This document shows, in pieces, positions 1 to 12,631 of a DNA stretch of 64,000 nt. The notes beneath the pieces are model-generated. The model did not search any database. It worked only from the letters and a program-made list of their open reading frames with translations, and had not been told where the DNA came from. This DNA comes from Devosia sp. (GTDB lineage: Bacteria > Pseudomonadota > Alphaproteobacteria > Rhizobiales > Devosiaceae): the NCBI RefSeq assembly GCF_028290435.1, contig NZ_JAQGJV010000088.1:28474-92473 (forward strand), written 5' to 3'. A program made the position numbers and the translations under genes. The stretch's first letter is position 1; each line of letters starts with the position of its first letter.

Positions 1-165
1 CTCGGTGCTGGCCCCGGCGACGATCACATTGGCCCGCTCCAGTTCACCGCGCAGCAAGGCGCTGTTCTGGGTGCTCGATAGCCAGATATTGGCGCCCGCC
101 CCCATCACCATGGTCAATATGACCAGACCGACGATCTTCTGGGTCAGCGAAATCTTCAGCGCCAT
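1..165 (-). CDS. Methyl-accepting chemotaxis protein, N-terminal fragment
   Basis: The start of a minus-strand gene that runs off the left edge; 55 codons are visible. It begins MALKISLTQK, followed by a hydrophobic stretch (residues about 11-30) and then the start of a periplasmic segment (SSTQNSALLRGELERAN). A short cytoplasmic tail, a membrane anchor and a Ser/Gln-rich helical sensor start are typical of chemoreceptors. The neighbouring chemoreceptor and Cache protein support this. No HAMP or signalling domain is in view, so a histidine kinase or cyclase with the same N-terminus is possible. Confidence 0.6.
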   Translation of the reverse strand, partial: MALKISLTQKIVGLVILTMVMGAGANIWLSSTQNSALLRGELERANVIVAGASTE

Positions 166-216
166 GATGGCCTCAATTCGGGGAATAGGGCCGGCGCCTG
201 AACGCCGGCCGGTTTA

Positions 217-801
217 TTACAAAGCAGAGACGTCGACGCCGACGGTGATCGCACCGATGACGGCACCCGTCGCGGGGTCGGAGATCGGCACGCTCACCTG
301 GCTCTGGAACACTTGGGTGCTCTCGTCCTGCTCGACGTCGCCGAGATTGACCGCACCGGCGCCGGCACCAAAACTCTTGGTGAACTTGTCCTCGTCGCCC
401 TGCCAATAGTCGGACGTCAGCGTGCTTTGCGCGACATTGAGCCCCTTGGCGTCCATGGCGAAGATTTCAGTATATTTACCCGCCGAGGCGTCCTGCACGC
501 CCTTGAGATATTGCGAGGCGGCATTGCCCAGCGTCGCGTCGATCAGCGGCTTGCTGGCGGCGCCCACTTCGGCCTTCCACTGCGCGTCGAGCGCATCGAT
601 CTTGGCCTGGTCATAGCTGGCCGTAACCGCATTCTGCGCCACGATAGCGGCGACCAGCGCCGGGTCCGATGCGAGGGCCTTGATGTCGCCATTGGCCAGC
701 GCGGTCAGCGGCGCGGTGAATTCATCGGCCTGGGCCGGCACAGCCAGCGTTAAGGCCAGCGCGACGCCGGCCATGCTCTTCAATACAACGGAAAAATGCA
801 C
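217..801 (-). CDS. Secreted stand-alone Cache (PDC-type) sensor-domain protein
   Basis: About 194 residues. I chose a GTG start at 801 because an AGGGGG ribosome-binding sequence lies just upstream and it gives a clean signal peptide (VVLKSMAGVALALTLAVPAQA). An ATG 27 bases further in is the alternative. The mature part resembles a single Cache/PDC ligand-binding domain. It has a long first helix region and then strands with the motifs EIFAMDAKGLNVAQS, YWQGDEDKF and SVPISDPATGAVIGAI, the usual end of such a domain. There is no transmembrane or output domain, so it should be a soluble periplasmic protein. Chemoreceptor genes on both sides suggest it binds a ligand for one of them; that role is inference. 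Confidence 0.75.
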   Translation of the reverse strand: MHFSVVLKSMAGVALALTLAVPAQADEFTAPLTALANGDIKALASDPALVAAIVAQNAVTASYDQAKIDALDAQWKAEVGAASKPLIDATLGNAASQYLKGVQDASAGKYTEIFAMDAKGLNVAQSTLTSDYWQGDEDKFTKSFGAGAGAVNLGDVEQDESTQVFQSQVSVPISDPATGAVIGAITVGVDVSAL

Positions 802-950
802 GTGTGCCCCCTGAGCAATCTCTGCCCAGGGCGATGCGGTAAACTGCCCTGGACTTGGGCAAATCATCCATTTTTAGCGTAAAGACTCGGTGAAGACCCG
901 TAAGTAGCGCCCACAGAGCGGCGCAAACCGTTCACAGTACTCGAAAGAAT

Positions 951-3143
951 TTACGCGACGCGGCGCGCCCCTACCCCACTATTGCGCCTTTGCTCGATGG
1001 CTGGCGCCACTTCGTCGAGCGTAAACACCGCCACGATCCGATCCAGCGTCGTTGCCTGCGTCTCGGTCTGCTCGATTGCCGCATTGGTTTGCTCAACCAG
1101 CGCCGCATTGTGCTGGGTCATTTCGTCCAGCGTATTGACCGCCACCGCGACCTCGCCGATCGCCGCAGCCTGCTCCTGGTTCTCGCGCACCATGGTGTCC
1201 ATCATCGCCGTATTGGCGCGGGTGCGCTCCAGCATGGCCTGCAGCCGTCCGGCCGCGTCGGCGACCAGCTTGGAGCCCTTGGTGACCTCGGTCGCCGATT
1301 GTTCGATGAGCCGTTTCACGTCGGCCGAGGCGCTGGCCGCCGATTGCGCCAGCCGCCGCACTTCCACCGCCACCACCGCAAAGCCCTTGCCCGCATCACC
1401 CGCCCGGGCCGCCTCGACCGAGGCATTAAGCGCCAACAGATTGGTCTGGAACGCGATATCGTCGATCAGCCCGATAATGTTGGAAATCTTGGCCGACGAG
1501 GCTTCGATCCCGCTCATCGCCGCATTGGCCTTTTCCATCACCTCACCGCCCTCCTGGGCCGTGCGCGCGACCACGCCCGCATCGGTGCTGGCCTGCTGGG
1601 CCAGCTTGGCATTGCGGGCCACGGTCTGCGCCAGTTGCTCCATCGCCGCCGCGGTCTCCTCGATGGTCGCCGCCTGCCGCGTCGTCCGCTCACTGAGGTC
1701 ATTGGCGCCCGACAGGATTTCGCCCGTTGCGGTCTTGAGCGACCGCGAAGTCGCCTTGATCTGGCCCACCACCGCGCCGAATTTGTCGACCGTATCGTTG
1801 AGCGCCGTGCGCAGGCCCTCGAATTCCGGCTGGAATGCAGTCTCGATCCGCGCCGTCAGGTCGCCCTCCGCCAGCTTCTCGAGCCCCGCCCCAACCGCCG
1901 CCACCGCCTGCTTGCGGGCCGTCACGTCGATGGCGAACTGCACCACCTTGTAGGGCGCCCCGTCGGTGCCCATGATCGGATTGAACGTGCTCTGGATCCA
2001 CACCTCGTCGCCGTTCCGCGTCCGCCGGCGATATTCGCCGCTCTTGAAGGCGCCCGCCGCAAGCTCGCGCCAGAATTGCTGATAGCCGTGAGAGCTCGGA
2101 TCGGCATCGAACAGGAATAGCGCGTTGGATTGCCCCCGCACCTCGGCGCCGCTATAGCCCACCAGCTTCAGGAAATTCTCGTTTGCGCTCAGCACCTCGC
2201 CGCTCAGGCTGAATTCCACCACCATCTGGGACATCGAAATGGCACTGAGCTGGCCCGCATGGTCGGCCGCGCGCTCCAGGTGCTGGTCGGTCTCAGCGCC
2301 CAGTTCGGCCACCCGCAGCGTATTGTCGCGGAACACCTCCACCGCCCGCGCCATGGTGCCGATTTCATTGCGCCGCTCGGTATAGGGCACCACGGTATCG
2401 AGGTCCCCCGCCGCAATCGCATTCATCACGCCCGACAGTTTCGGGATCGGGCGGGTCAGTTGCCGCGACAGCAGCAGGCCCAGCGCCCCGATGATCACCA
2501 GCGCCCCGCCGCCCACCATGGCCAGCATGCTCAGCGTCGTCCCAACCACCGCTTCGATCGGGCCGCGCGCCACCGCCACTTCCAGCGCCCCGATCACCGT
2601 GCCGTCCGCCATGCGGATCGGCTGGTGCAGGGTGTAATAGTCCACGCCGTTGAGCATGGTCTCCCCGCGCACCGGCGTGCCCGCCATCATCGCCTCGTAA
2701 AGGCCGTCACCCGCCACGATCGGCGCATCCAGCAGGCGCTCACCCGCAGCATCGAGGAGACTGGTGGTGCCAACAATAAAGTCGGGGCCCACTTCGGGAT
2801 TGTACACGTAGATCGCCGCCTGCTGCGCCGTGGTGCGCGCAATGGTGTCGATCACGTCGTGGGTGCGGAAGCGCGGCATCGAGCGCATCTGCAGTTCGGC
2901 CACATTGCCGGCCTCGTCGGCTACAACGTCGAGGCTGGGCAGGTTGACCTGCAGGATTGCCGCCGTGATACGGGTCGCCGCCGCCACTTCCTTATCGGCA
3001 TCGTCGCGCGCCGAGCCGGACAGGGTTATGAACACGCCCAGGGATACCGCCAGGATGGCGATGGCGATCGAACCCACCGCCATGGCGGCGATGGCGAAGG
3101 TCAGCCTTATATTGCCAAACACGCGTCCGAATAGCTTGCCCAT
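951..3143 (-). CDS. Methyl-accepting chemotaxis protein with Cache, HAMP, PAS and MCP signalling domains
   Basis: About 730 residues from the ATG at 3143 ([10 protein letters not shown]); an in-frame start at 3191 is possible but adds a non-membrane leader. Order: TM1 (about 13-38), periplasmic Cache-like domain (about 45-195, with [10 protein letters not shown] and [20 protein letters not shown]), TM2 (about 200-227), HAMP (about 228-280, [19 protein letters not shown]), PAS (about 310-420, with the PAC-like end [14 protein letters not shown]), a second HAMP-like stretch ([12 protein letters not shown]), then the MCP signalling helices. The hairpin tip is clear ([22 protein letters not shown]). 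It should pass a periplasmic signal, modified by the PAS domain, to CheA/CheW. No C-terminal NWETF-type methylation tether is seen. Confidence 0.95.
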   Translation of the reverse strand: MGKLFGRVFGNIRLTFAIAAMAVGSIAIAILAVSLGVFITLSGSARDDADKEVAAATRITAAILQVNLPSLDVVADEAGNVAELQMRSMPRFRTHDVIDTIARTTAQQAAIYVYNPEVGPDFIVGTTSLLDAAGERLLDAPIVAGDGLYEAMMAGTPVRGETMLNGVDYYTLHQPIRMADGTVIGALEVAVARGPIEAVVGTTLSMLAMVGGGALVIIGALGLLLSRQLTRPIPKLSGVMNAIAAGDLDTVVPYTERRNEIGTMARAVEVFRDNTLRVAELGAETDQHLERAADHAGQLSAISMSQMVVEFSLSGEVLSANENFLKLVGYSGAEVRGQSNALFLFDADPSSHGYQQFWRELAAGAFKSGEYRRRTRNGDEVWIQSTFNPIMGTDGAPYKVVQFAIDVTARKQAVAAVGAGLEKLAEGDLTARIETAFQPEFEGLRTALNDTVDKFGAVVGQIKATSRSLKTATGEILSGANDLSERTTRQAATIEETAAAMEQLAQTVARNAKLAQQASTDAGVVARTAQEGGEVMEKANAAMSGIEASSAKISNIIGLIDDIAFQTNLLALNASVEAARAGDAGKGFAVVAVEVRRLAQSAASASADVKRLIEQSATEVTKGSKLVADAAGRLQAMLERTRANTAMMDTMVRENQEQAAAIGEVAVAVNTLDEMTQHNAALVEQTNAAIEQTETQATTLDRIVAVFTLDEVAPAIEQRRNSGVGARRVA

Positions 3144-3334
3144 GCCCAAAGCCCCACTTGGCCGCCATGTCCACCATGCCAGCGCGTCCACACTTGGGCG
3201 TCAGAGTGCGCACAAATCCTTAAGCAGGGGTTTATGTCGTGATAATTTCATAGGCTGCCCAATGACTTGCCTATTTGTTGGGCGGATTGTTCAAACTTGG
3301 TCGCGCAATCTCGCGCCAGCATAGTTCCAGCTAC

Positions 3335-3361
3335 AAAAAAGCCGCCCCTTTTCGGAGCGGC
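3335..3361 (-). terminator. Rho-independent terminator of the atp operon
   Basis: Read on the minus strand, GCCGCTCC pairs with GGGGCGGC (one G-U pair) across a short GAAAA loop, followed by TTTTTT. It lies about 95 bases downstream of the atpC stop. Confidence 0.85.
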
Positions 3362-3456
3362 CGTCTATCGCAGGGTGTGCCGAGTTTCAGGTCAGGCCGA
3401 GTCGAGACCGGCGGTTATCGAGAACTGGAGCGGAGCCACCTGAAAATCAATACACC

Positions 3457-3882
3457 CTAATGCACGTGGGCGCCGTTGAGCTGCCCCGCTTCGATGGCGA
3501 GGTTCAGCAAGCCGCTGACCACGTCTTGAGCATATGACTTGTCTTCGAACGACTGCGCCTGGGCCAACTGCTCTTCGGCCGATTTGATTTCGGCAGCCAG
3601 TTCGGCATGGTCGAACTCGGCATAGGGCGAAGCCTCTTCGGCCAGAATGGTCAACCCGTCGGGCGAGACATCGGCAAATCCACCGCGCACGAAATAGATC
3701 TCGTCGCGCCCGCCCTCACGATTGACCGTGATGAAGCCCGGCTTCAGCGTCGTCATGAACGGCGCATGGTCGTTCATCACCGTGAAATAGCCCTCGGTAC
3801 CCGGGACCGTGACCGAGATCACGACTTCTGACAGCACCAGCCGCTCGGGCGACACGATCTCGATCTTGAGGCCTTCAGCCAT
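3457..3882 (-). CDS. atpC: F1F0 ATP synthase subunit epsilon
   Basis: 141 residues, starting MAEGLKIEIVSPER. The N-terminal beta-sandwich is recognisable (VTVPGTEGYFTVMNDHAPFMTTLKPG), followed by the two-helix C-terminal part (ASPYAEFDHAELAAEIKSAEEQLA). Epsilon is part of the F1 central stalk, contacts the c-ring and can inhibit ATP hydrolysis. It is the last gene of the atpHAGDC operon, 73 bases after atpD, and is followed by a strong terminator. Confidence 0.97.
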   Translation of the reverse strand: MAEGLKIEIVSPERLVLSEVVISVTVPGTEGYFTVMNDHAPFMTTLKPGFITVNREGGRDEIYFVRGGFADVSPDGLTILAEEASPYAEFDHAELAAEIKSAEEQLAQAQSFEDKSYAQDVVSGLLNLAIEAGQLNGAHVH

Positions 3883-3955
3883 TCACTCGGTCCTTTAGCA
3901 AGAAATCCAGCATGCTGGCTGGCCCGCCGCGAACGGCGGGCCGATTGGCGACAAA

Positions 3956-5416
<1,461 letters not shown>

Positions 5417-5444
5417 TTAGAGCGCGTCCGCGCCCGAATGAGAG

Positions 5445-6329
5445 TTAGAGCGCTTCCGCGCCGGCAATGATTTCGATCAGCTCGGTGGTGATCTTGGCCT
5501 GGCGCTGACGGTTGTAGCTCAGCTGCAACTGGCCGATCATTTCGCCGGCGTTCCGGGTGGCATTGTCCATTGCGGACATCTGCGCGCCGTAGAACGAAGC
5601 GCTGTTTTCCAGCAGCGCCCGCAGAATCTGCACCGAGATATTGCGCGGCAGCAGGTCTTCGACGATCGCCTCTTCGCTCGGCTCGTATTCGTAGGGGATC
5701 GCAGCGGCCGCAGCCTCGCCTTCGCCCTTGGCCGGCAGCTTTGCCGGAATGATCTGCAGCGCCGTCGGCACCTGGCTGATCACCGACTGGAAGCGGGCAA
5801 AGAACAGCGTCGCCACGTCGAATTCGCCGGCATTGAACATTGCCAACACTTTTTCCGCGACCTGGCTGGCCTGGGCGAACCCGACCTGCTTGATCTCGCG
5901 GAAATTGAAGGTGTCGACGATATTGTCCGGATATTGCCGGCGCAGGATTTCGTGGCCCTTGCGGCCCACGGTCAGCATCTTGACCGTCTTGCCCTGGCCG
6001 ATCAGCTTGGCCGCATGCTCGCGCGCCAGACGGGCGATCGAGGAATTGAAGCCGCCGGCGAGGCCACGCTCGCCGGTTGCCACGATCAGCAGGTGCACCT
6101 GGTCCTTGCCATTGCCGCCCAGCAGTACCGGGGCATTGGCCTGGCCATCATAGACCGCGCCAAGCGCCGCCAGCACCTTTTCCATGCGCTCGGCATAGGG
6201 GCGCGCAGCCTGGGCCGCATCCTGGGCACGGCGCAGCTTAGCCGCCGCAACCATCTGCATGGCCTTGGTGATCTTCTGCGTCGACTTGACCGAGTCGATT
6301 CGGTTCTTGAGGTCCTTCAGCGAAGCCAT
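5445..6329 (-). CDS. atpG: F1F0 ATP synthase subunit gamma
   Basis: 294 residues. The N-terminal coiled-coil helix [20 protein letters not shown] and the C-terminal helix region ([34 protein letters not shown]) are the parts that form the rotating central shaft inside the alpha3beta3 hexamer. It is in operon order between atpA and atpD. Confidence 0.99.
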   Translation of the reverse strand: MASLKDLKNRIDSVKSTQKITKAMQMVAAAKLRRAQDAAQAARPYAERMEKVLAALGAVYDGQANAPVLLGGNGKDQVHLLIVATGERGLAGGFNSSIARLAREHAAKLIGQGKTVKMLTVGRKGHEILRRQYPDNIVDTFNFREIKQVGFAQASQVAEKVLAMFNAGEFDVATLFFARFQSVISQVPTALQIIPAKLPAKGEGEAAAAAIPYEYEPSEEAIVEDLLPRNISVQILRALLENSASFYGAQMSAMDNATRNAGEMIGQLQLSYNRQRQAKITTELIEIIAGAEAL

Positions 6330-6413
6330 GGGGCCCCTGCTCCTTATGTGGCCTTCGGAGCGTGACCGGCAAAAGTGGAGACCACTTCTGCCGTGCGATC
6401 ACGCGACGACGAA

Positions 6414-7948
<1,535 letters not shown>

Positions 7949-7949
<1 letters not shown>

Positions 7950-8509
7950 TATCCGACCTCTTTCATGGCGATCTTCATCGCAGCGAGTTTTGTCTTGAGG
8001 GAGCTGTCGATCATCTGGCTGCCGACCTTCACCTGAAGGCCGCCAATCAAGGAGGAATCGACGAATTGGTTGAGCGTGACGGTCTTGCCGATCTTGGCCT
8101 TGAGCGTCTCGGCCAGGTCCGCGACCTGCGCGCCGGTCAGCGGCGTCGCCGAAGTCACGTCGGCGGTCACTTCGCCACGCGCCTTGGCGGCGAGTTCGCG
8201 GAAGCCCACGATGATCTGATCGAGTGCGAACAGGCGTCCGTTCTTGGCGACCAGCTTGAGAAAATTTGCCACCAGAGAGTTGGTCGTGGCCTTGGCGAGC
8301 AGCGCACCGAGCGCGTCTGCCTTGGCATCGCCGGTGATCACCGGCGAGCGCAGGAAGCGGGCGAAATCGTCGCTCTCCCCGATCAGCCGGGAAATATCGG
8401 ACAGCGACGTCTCGACGGACGCCAACTGGTTCTCGCTCTCAGCGAGATCGAACAGCGCCGACGCGTAAGGTCGTGCGATCTGCACAAGCACTGAATTCTG
8501 CGCTGCCAA
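7949..8509 (-). CDS. atpH: F1F0 ATP synthase subunit delta
   Basis: About 186 residues from a TTG start at 8509, chosen because AAGAGGG lies about 10 bases upstream and the protein then begins just before the conserved [14 protein letters not shown]. An ATG 14 codons upstream would add an acidic leader unlike the family. The C-terminal part ([24 protein letters not shown]) is typical. Delta joins F1 to the peripheral stalk b subunits. It is the first gene of the operon; the F0 genes are not adjacent, as is usual in alphaproteobacteria. Confidence 0.95.
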
Positions 8510-8728
8510 TGCCGCATCACCCTCTTGGTTGCCGCCTGCCTCTTCGTCCAAAACTCGAAGGAATCCAGGCGGTCGCTGACACTTGTTGTTTTTATGAGAA
8601 AGAGGCCGTCTGGAGACCCCTTCAAAGTCGCGCCCGCTCTAACACGAGCATCGCGCGGCTTGCAAGGCTTGGGGGCGAGATTCAGGCGCGGTGAAAGTGT
8701 CGCAGGGGCGCGTAGCGACGAACTCGGC

Positions 8729-9013
8729 TTATGCCTGCTTCCTGGCACGCTTGAGGCTATCGGCTAAAACCGCATTCATCCGCGTCTGCCAACCTGGCCC
8801 ATCTGCCTTAAATCCAGCCACCACGTCGGGATCGAGCCGCAAGCTTACAGACACCTTTGGCGACTCCGACTTCGGCCGACCCGGCATAGATAGGCCACGT
8901 TCGGCAAAGAATTGCGCTGCAGGGATGGACCGGCGCATCGCCTCTTCAGTCAATTCAGGATTTTCCTCGTCGGGAACGCCGTAAATGCGCTTGTCACTGT
9001 TCACTTTTGTCAT
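8729..9013 (-). CDS. brnA: BrnA family antitoxin (type II toxin-antitoxin)
   Basis: 94 residues. The C-terminal half has the BrnA pattern: a GRPK linker, then KVSVSLRLDPDVVAGFKADGPGWQTRMNAVL, a ribbon-helix-helix DNA-binding fold. The N-terminus (YGVPDEENPELTEEAMRR) would bind the toxin. The start overlaps the end of brnT by 20 bases and has AGGAG about 10 bases upstream. BrnA family members neutralise BrnT and, with it, repress their own promoter. Confidence 0.88.
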   Translation of the reverse strand: MTKVNSDKRIYGVPDEENPELTEEAMRRSIPAAQFFAERGLSMPGRPKSESPKVSVSLRLDPDVVAGFKADGPGWQTRMNAVLADSLKRARKQA

Positions 9014-9269
9014 AGCGCGAATACTCCTTGCTGTTGAATGGCCGAATGCTGATCACGCGCGTCGTTGGCCCACGCAACGTGAAGACGATTGAATAGCCCT
9101 GGCCGTCTAAAGCGTAGCCGCGTGCCAGAAAGCGATCCTCTCCATACTCGGCACGGTCATCGCGCTCGATCAAGGCGCCGCTCCAGTCGAAGCTGATGGC
9201 CAGCGTAAAGTCGACGCCATGCTTTGCTCTGTTCGACGCGTTCTTGGCTTCGTCCCATTCGAATTCCAT
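8994..9269 (-). CDS. brnT: BrnT family toxin
   Basis: About 91 residues from the ATG at 9269, which has GAGGGGG just upstream; an upstream in-frame ATG at 9293 has no such site. The family pattern is clear: FEWDEAKNASNRAKHGVDF at the N-terminus, then RFLARGYALDGQGYSIVFTLRG and TRVISIRPFNSKEYSRYD. BrnT is a RelE-fold ribonuclease that blocks translation. It is the first gene of the pair and lies directly behind priA. Confidence 0.88.
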   Translation of the reverse strand: MEFEWDEAKNASNRAKHGVDFTLAISFDWSGALIERDDRAEYGEDRFLARGYALDGQGYSIVFTLRGPTTRVISIRPFNSKEYSRYDKSEQ

Positions 9270-9280
9270 CGAACCCCCTC

Positions 9281-9323
9281 GATGTAGTATCAAGCAACAG
9301 GCAAGTCAATTTCTGTATATACA
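9281..9323 (-). promoter_or_regulatory. Candidate brnTA promoter with an adjacent palindrome
   Basis: On the minus strand TTGACT (9304-9309) and TACATC (9281-9286) are 17 bases apart, a fair sigma-70 spacing, 11 bases before the brnT start. Directly upstream of the -35 element is a perfect 10-base palindrome, TGTATATACA (9314-9323), which could be an operator for BrnA autoregulation. The site lies in the 58 bases between the priA stop and brnT. Confidence 0.4.
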
Positions 9324-9327
9324 CAAA

Positions 9328-11496
9328 CTACATAAAGCTCATCGGATCGATATCCACCTGCACGCGCAGGTTGCCGGTCACCTTCTCCGCCGATCCCAGC
9401 CAGAACCGGACGTAGCCGGACAAATCGAAATCCTTGCCGCTCTGCGCCAGCAGCCGCACCCGGTGGCGGCCGCGCACCATGGCCACCGGCGCGTCGGCCG
9501 GCCCGAACAGCTTTACTCCATCCGCCATCGGCGCCGCCGATAGCAGCTTCTTGGCAAACCCCATCGCCGCATCATGCTCGTTGGCCGAAACGATCAGCGC
9601 CGCCAGCCGCCCGAATGGCGGCAAGCCGCCAGCCTCGCGCGCCACTAGTTCATGGGCATAAAACGCCTCGCGGTCCCCGCTGACCATCGCCTTCATCACT
9701 GGATGGTCGGGATGATAGGTCTGCAAAAATGCCTTGCCGGTGCGTGAGGCCCGCCCGGCGCGCCCCGCCACCTGAGTCAAAATCTGGAACGTCTTTTCCG
9801 CTGCGCGCGGATCGCCATGCGCCAGTCCCAGATCGGCATCGAGCACGCCGACCACGCTCAGCTTTTCGAAATGGTGCCCCTTACTAACCAGTTGGGTGCC
9901 GATGATCAGGTCGAACTCGCCCTTTTCTATTTCCGAGAATCGATCGCGCAATTGCGCATTGCTGCCCATGTCCGAGGACAGGATCACCCGCCGCGCATCG
10001 GGGAACCGCGCCGCGGCTTCCTCGGCGACCCGCTCGATCCCCGGCCCCACCGCAGTCAGCGTATCGGCCTCGCCGCACTTGCCACACACCTTTGGCGTGC
10101 GCACTTCGTGCCCGCAATGATGGCACATCAACACGCCGCGAAAGCGGTGCTCCACCATCCAGGCCGAACAATCGGGGCACTGATACTGGTGCCCACAGGC
10201 CCGGCACAGCGTCAGCGGCGCATAACCGCGCCGGTTGAGGAACAGCAGCGCCTGTTCGCCCCGCTCGATCGCCGAAAACACTTCGCGCGCCAGTTGCGGA
10301 GCAATCCATTGCCCCTTTTCCGGCCCATCCACCCGCATGTCGATGGTGGTGATATTGGGCATGGCCGCCTCGGCGAAGCGCGAGGTCAGCAGCACATGCG
10401 CGTAGCGCCCCACATTGGCATTGTTGCGCGTCTCCACCGACGGCGTTGCCGACGACAGGATCACCCGTGCGTTGGCCAGGTGCGCGCGCACCACCGCCAT
10501 ATCGCGCGCGTGGTAATTGACGCCCTCGGCCTGCTTGTAGGCGCCGTCATGCTCCTCATCGAGCACCAGCATGCCCAGTTCGCGAAACGGCAGGAACAGC
10601 GCCGAGCGCGCGCCCACCACTGCCCGCACCGTGCCGTCCAGCACGCCGCGCCAGACCTTGCCGCGCTGCACCGGCGTCATGTCCGAATGCCACTCGGCCG
10701 GGCGCGTGCCGAACCGCTTGGTGAAACGCTCAAGGAAGGTATGCGTCAACGCGATTTCCGGCAGCAGGATAAGCGCCTGCCGCCCGGCCCGCAAAGTATC
10801 GGCCACCGCCTCGAAAAACACCTCGGTCTTGCCGCCCCCCGTCACCCCATCAAGCAGCGCCACGCCGAACGCATGCGGATCGAGCGCCGTGATCTGTTCC
10901 AGCGCCGCCTGCTGCTCCGCGTTCAGCGTGGCGATTGCGCTATCCGGATCTGGCGGCAACACGATCGGCGGCGGCGCCATTTCCAGCCGCTCCACCGCAC
11001 CGGCCCGTTCCAGCCCTTCAATCACCGAGACCGAAACCCCCGCTGCCCCGATCAGTGCAGGTTTGGGCCAGGCCTGATCGTCATTGAGCACGTCGAGCAC
11101 CCGCAACCGCGCCGGGGTCAGTTTGTCGGGCTCGAACCCGGTCCGGCGAAACGCCACCACCGGTTTGGGCGTGTCCAGCGCCTCGCTTGAGCGCAGCACC
11201 GCCCGCAACACCTGCCCCGGCGGCGCCAGCGTATAGCGCGCCACCCATTCCACCAGCTTCAGCAATTCCTCGCTGAGCGGTGGCACCTCATAGGCATAGC
11301 CAATGTCCTTGAGCCGGTTATGGGCAAAATTGTCCTTGGGCGGCCCCCAGACCACGCCCAGCGTCAGTCGCGGCCCCAGGGGCACCGCGACGATCGAGCC
11401 GCGCGTCACCGCCATGCCGGCCGGCACGCGATAGGAATACGGCCCCTCGACCGCCACCCCCACCATCACCGCAACAATGTCCGGACGATCCAGCAT
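9328..11496 (-). CDS. priA: Primosomal replication restart helicase PriA
   Basis: 722 residues. It has an N-terminal 3'-end-binding domain, Walker A (LLDGVTGGGKTEVF), the DEAH-type box LDEEHD, and the paired zinc-binding Cys motifs (CRACGHQYQCPDC, CHHCGHE, CGKCGEAD). Later helicase motifs include GTQLVSKGHHFEKL and QVAGRAGRA. PriA reloads DnaB at collapsed replication forks. It follows an L,D-transpeptidase gene on the same strand and precedes brnTA. Confidence 0.98.
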   Translation of the reverse strand: MLDRPDIVAVMVGVAVEGPYSYRVPAGMAVTRGSIVAVPLGPRLTLGVVWGPPKDNFAHNRLKDIGYAYEVPPLSEELLKLVEWVARYTLAPPGQVLRAVLRSSEALDTPKPVVAFRRTGFEPDKLTPARLRVLDVLNDDQAWPKPALIGAAGVSVSVIEGLERAGAVERLEMAPPPIVLPPDPDSAIATLNAEQQAALEQITALDPHAFGVALLDGVTGGGKTEVFFEAVADTLRAGRQALILLPEIALTHTFLERFTKRFGTRPAEWHSDMTPVQRGKVWRGVLDGTVRAVVGARSALFLPFRELGMLVLDEEHDGAYKQAEGVNYHARDMAVVRAHLANARVILSSATPSVETRNNANVGRYAHVLLTSRFAEAAMPNITTIDMRVDGPEKGQWIAPQLAREVFSAIERGEQALLFLNRRGYAPLTLCRACGHQYQCPDCSAWMVEHRFRGVLMCHHCGHEVRTPKVCGKCGEADTLTAVGPGIERVAEEAAARFPDARRVILSSDMGSNAQLRDRFSEIEKGEFDLIIGTQLVSKGHHFEKLSVVGVLDADLGLAHGDPRAAEKTFQILTQVAGRAGRASRTGKAFLQTYHPDHPVMKAMVSGDREAFYAHELVAREAGGLPPFGRLAALIVSANEHDAAMGFAKKLLSAAPMADGVKLFGPADAPVAMVRGRHRVRLLAQSGKDFDLSGYVRFWLGSAEKVTGNLRVQVDIDPMSFM

Positions 11497-11511
11497 TAGT
11501 ACCCGCTTTGT

Positions 11512-11542
11512 TCACTGCGCAAACATAGGGATTGCGCAGTGA
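11512..11542. repeat. 11-base inverted repeat between the L,D-transpeptidase gene and priA
   Basis: TCACTGCGCAA (11512-11522) and TTGCGCAGTGA (11532-11542) are perfect inverted copies around a 9-base loop. The element ends 16 bases before the priA start. There is no T-run on either side, so it is more likely an operator or mRNA hairpin than a strong terminator. Confidence 0.55.
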
Positions 11543-11557
11543 TTCTGCGAGCCGCCC

Positions 11558-12235
11558 CTACATCACCACCAGGGTCGAGCCGGTTTTCACCGAATCGGCC
11601 AGGTGGATGACGTCCTGCTGCAGCAGGCGCACACACCCGCTCGACACGGCCTTGCCGATGCTGGTCTCATCGGGATTGCCGTGGATGCGATAGATGGTAT
11701 CGACCTGGCCCTGGTGGATATACATCGCGCGTGCGCCCAGCGGATTGCCGATGCCTGGCTCCATTCCGTGGCGGTATTGTTCCAGCTCCGGCTGGCGATC
11801 GATCATTTCGGATGGCGGCGTCCAGGTTGGCCACTTCTTCTTGTAGGCGATATGGGCGCGCCCGGCCCACGCAAAGCCATCGCGGCCGATGCCGACGCCG
11901 TAGCGCGTTGCCATCCCGGCCTCGCCCACATGATAGAGGAAGCGGTTGGCGGTATCGACCACCACCGTGCCTGGCTTTTCGCCGGTCGGATCGACAACCT
12001 GCTGGCGCCAATAGAGCGGATCGACCAGCGTCATATCTGCGGCGCGCAGCGCATAGCCCTCGTCTTCAAGCGGACCGTACATCATCTGCACATCGGGTGG
12101 CACCGCGTGACGCGGCGGTTCGGCGGCCACGACCAGGCGTTGCGGCGTGGTTGTGGCGCAACCTGCCATAGCCAGGGCCGAAAGGCTGGCAGCGCTCGCC
12201 AGAAACTGGCGGCGGCCAAGAGAAACATTGATCAT
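11558..12235 (-). CDS. L,D-transpeptidase (ErfK/YbiS/YcfS/YnhG family)
   Basis: 225 residues. The N-terminus has a twin-arginine-like stretch (LGRRQFLASA) and a lipobox (LAMAGC), so it is probably an exported lipoprotein. The YkuD catalytic domain covers about residues 85-225, from TVVVDTANRFLYHV, with the active-site pattern HGNPDETSIGKAVSSGCVR, in which the Cys is the nucleophile. The family makes 3-3 cross-links in peptidoglycan or attaches proteins to it. Confidence 0.93.
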   Translation of the reverse strand: MINVSLGRRQFLASAASLSALAMAGCATTTPQRLVVAAEPPRHAVPPDVQMMYGPLEDEGYALRAADMTLVDPLYWRQQVVDPTGEKPGTVVVDTANRFLYHVGEAGMATRYGVGIGRDGFAWAGRAHIAYKKKWPTWTPPSEMIDRQPELEQYRHGMEPGIGNPLGARAMYIHQGQVDTIYRIHGNPDETSIGKAVSSGCVRLLQQDVIHLADSVKTGSTLVVM

Positions 12236-12298
12236 GTGAATACTCGGATGAGCGGCCAGGGGCCGCGAAAAAAGGAAAATGGTGAACTGACTTGCGGC

Positions 12299-12631
12299 TC
12301 AGCCCAGCCTGGGCGGCGGCAATTCCGCCTCTGGCGTCGCGGCCGTCAGCGGAGGCACCATGGCCCGTGCGAGGTGGTGGCCGATCGATGGCCGCACGGT
12401 CGAAACTGTCGTCACCATAACGCCCAGGTCAGGATGACAGGGCAACAGGCGCTTGCCCCCCACAAGGTGGCACCCTACCACGATCCGTTGCGACGCCGAT
12501 TCGGACACTGCGCTATCGCTGGGAATTGACGTCCATATCGGTCCACGCACGCCCGCGCCCAGCGAAACACTGGGTGCGCTCAGGGCAACCAGTGCCATGA
12601 TCAGGGCCAAAATGCTGAGGAAACGCGTCAT
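12299..12631 (-). CDS. Small secreted protein of unknown function
   Basis: About 110 residues from the ATG at 12631, preceded by AGGGGAAGC; a longer frame begins upstream without a good site. A clear signal peptide (MTRFLSILALIMALVALSA) is followed by a short mature part with two cysteines (VVGCHLVGGKRLLPCHPD) that could form a disulfide. It lies 63 bases upstream of the L,D-transpeptidase on the same strand and may share its transcript. I do not recognise the family. Confidence 0.55.
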   Translation of the reverse strand: MTRFLSILALIMALVALSAPSVSLGAGVRGPIWTSIPSDSAVSESASQRIVVGCHLVGGKRLLPCHPDLGVMVTTVSTVRPSIGHHLARAMVPPLTAATPEAELPPPRLG

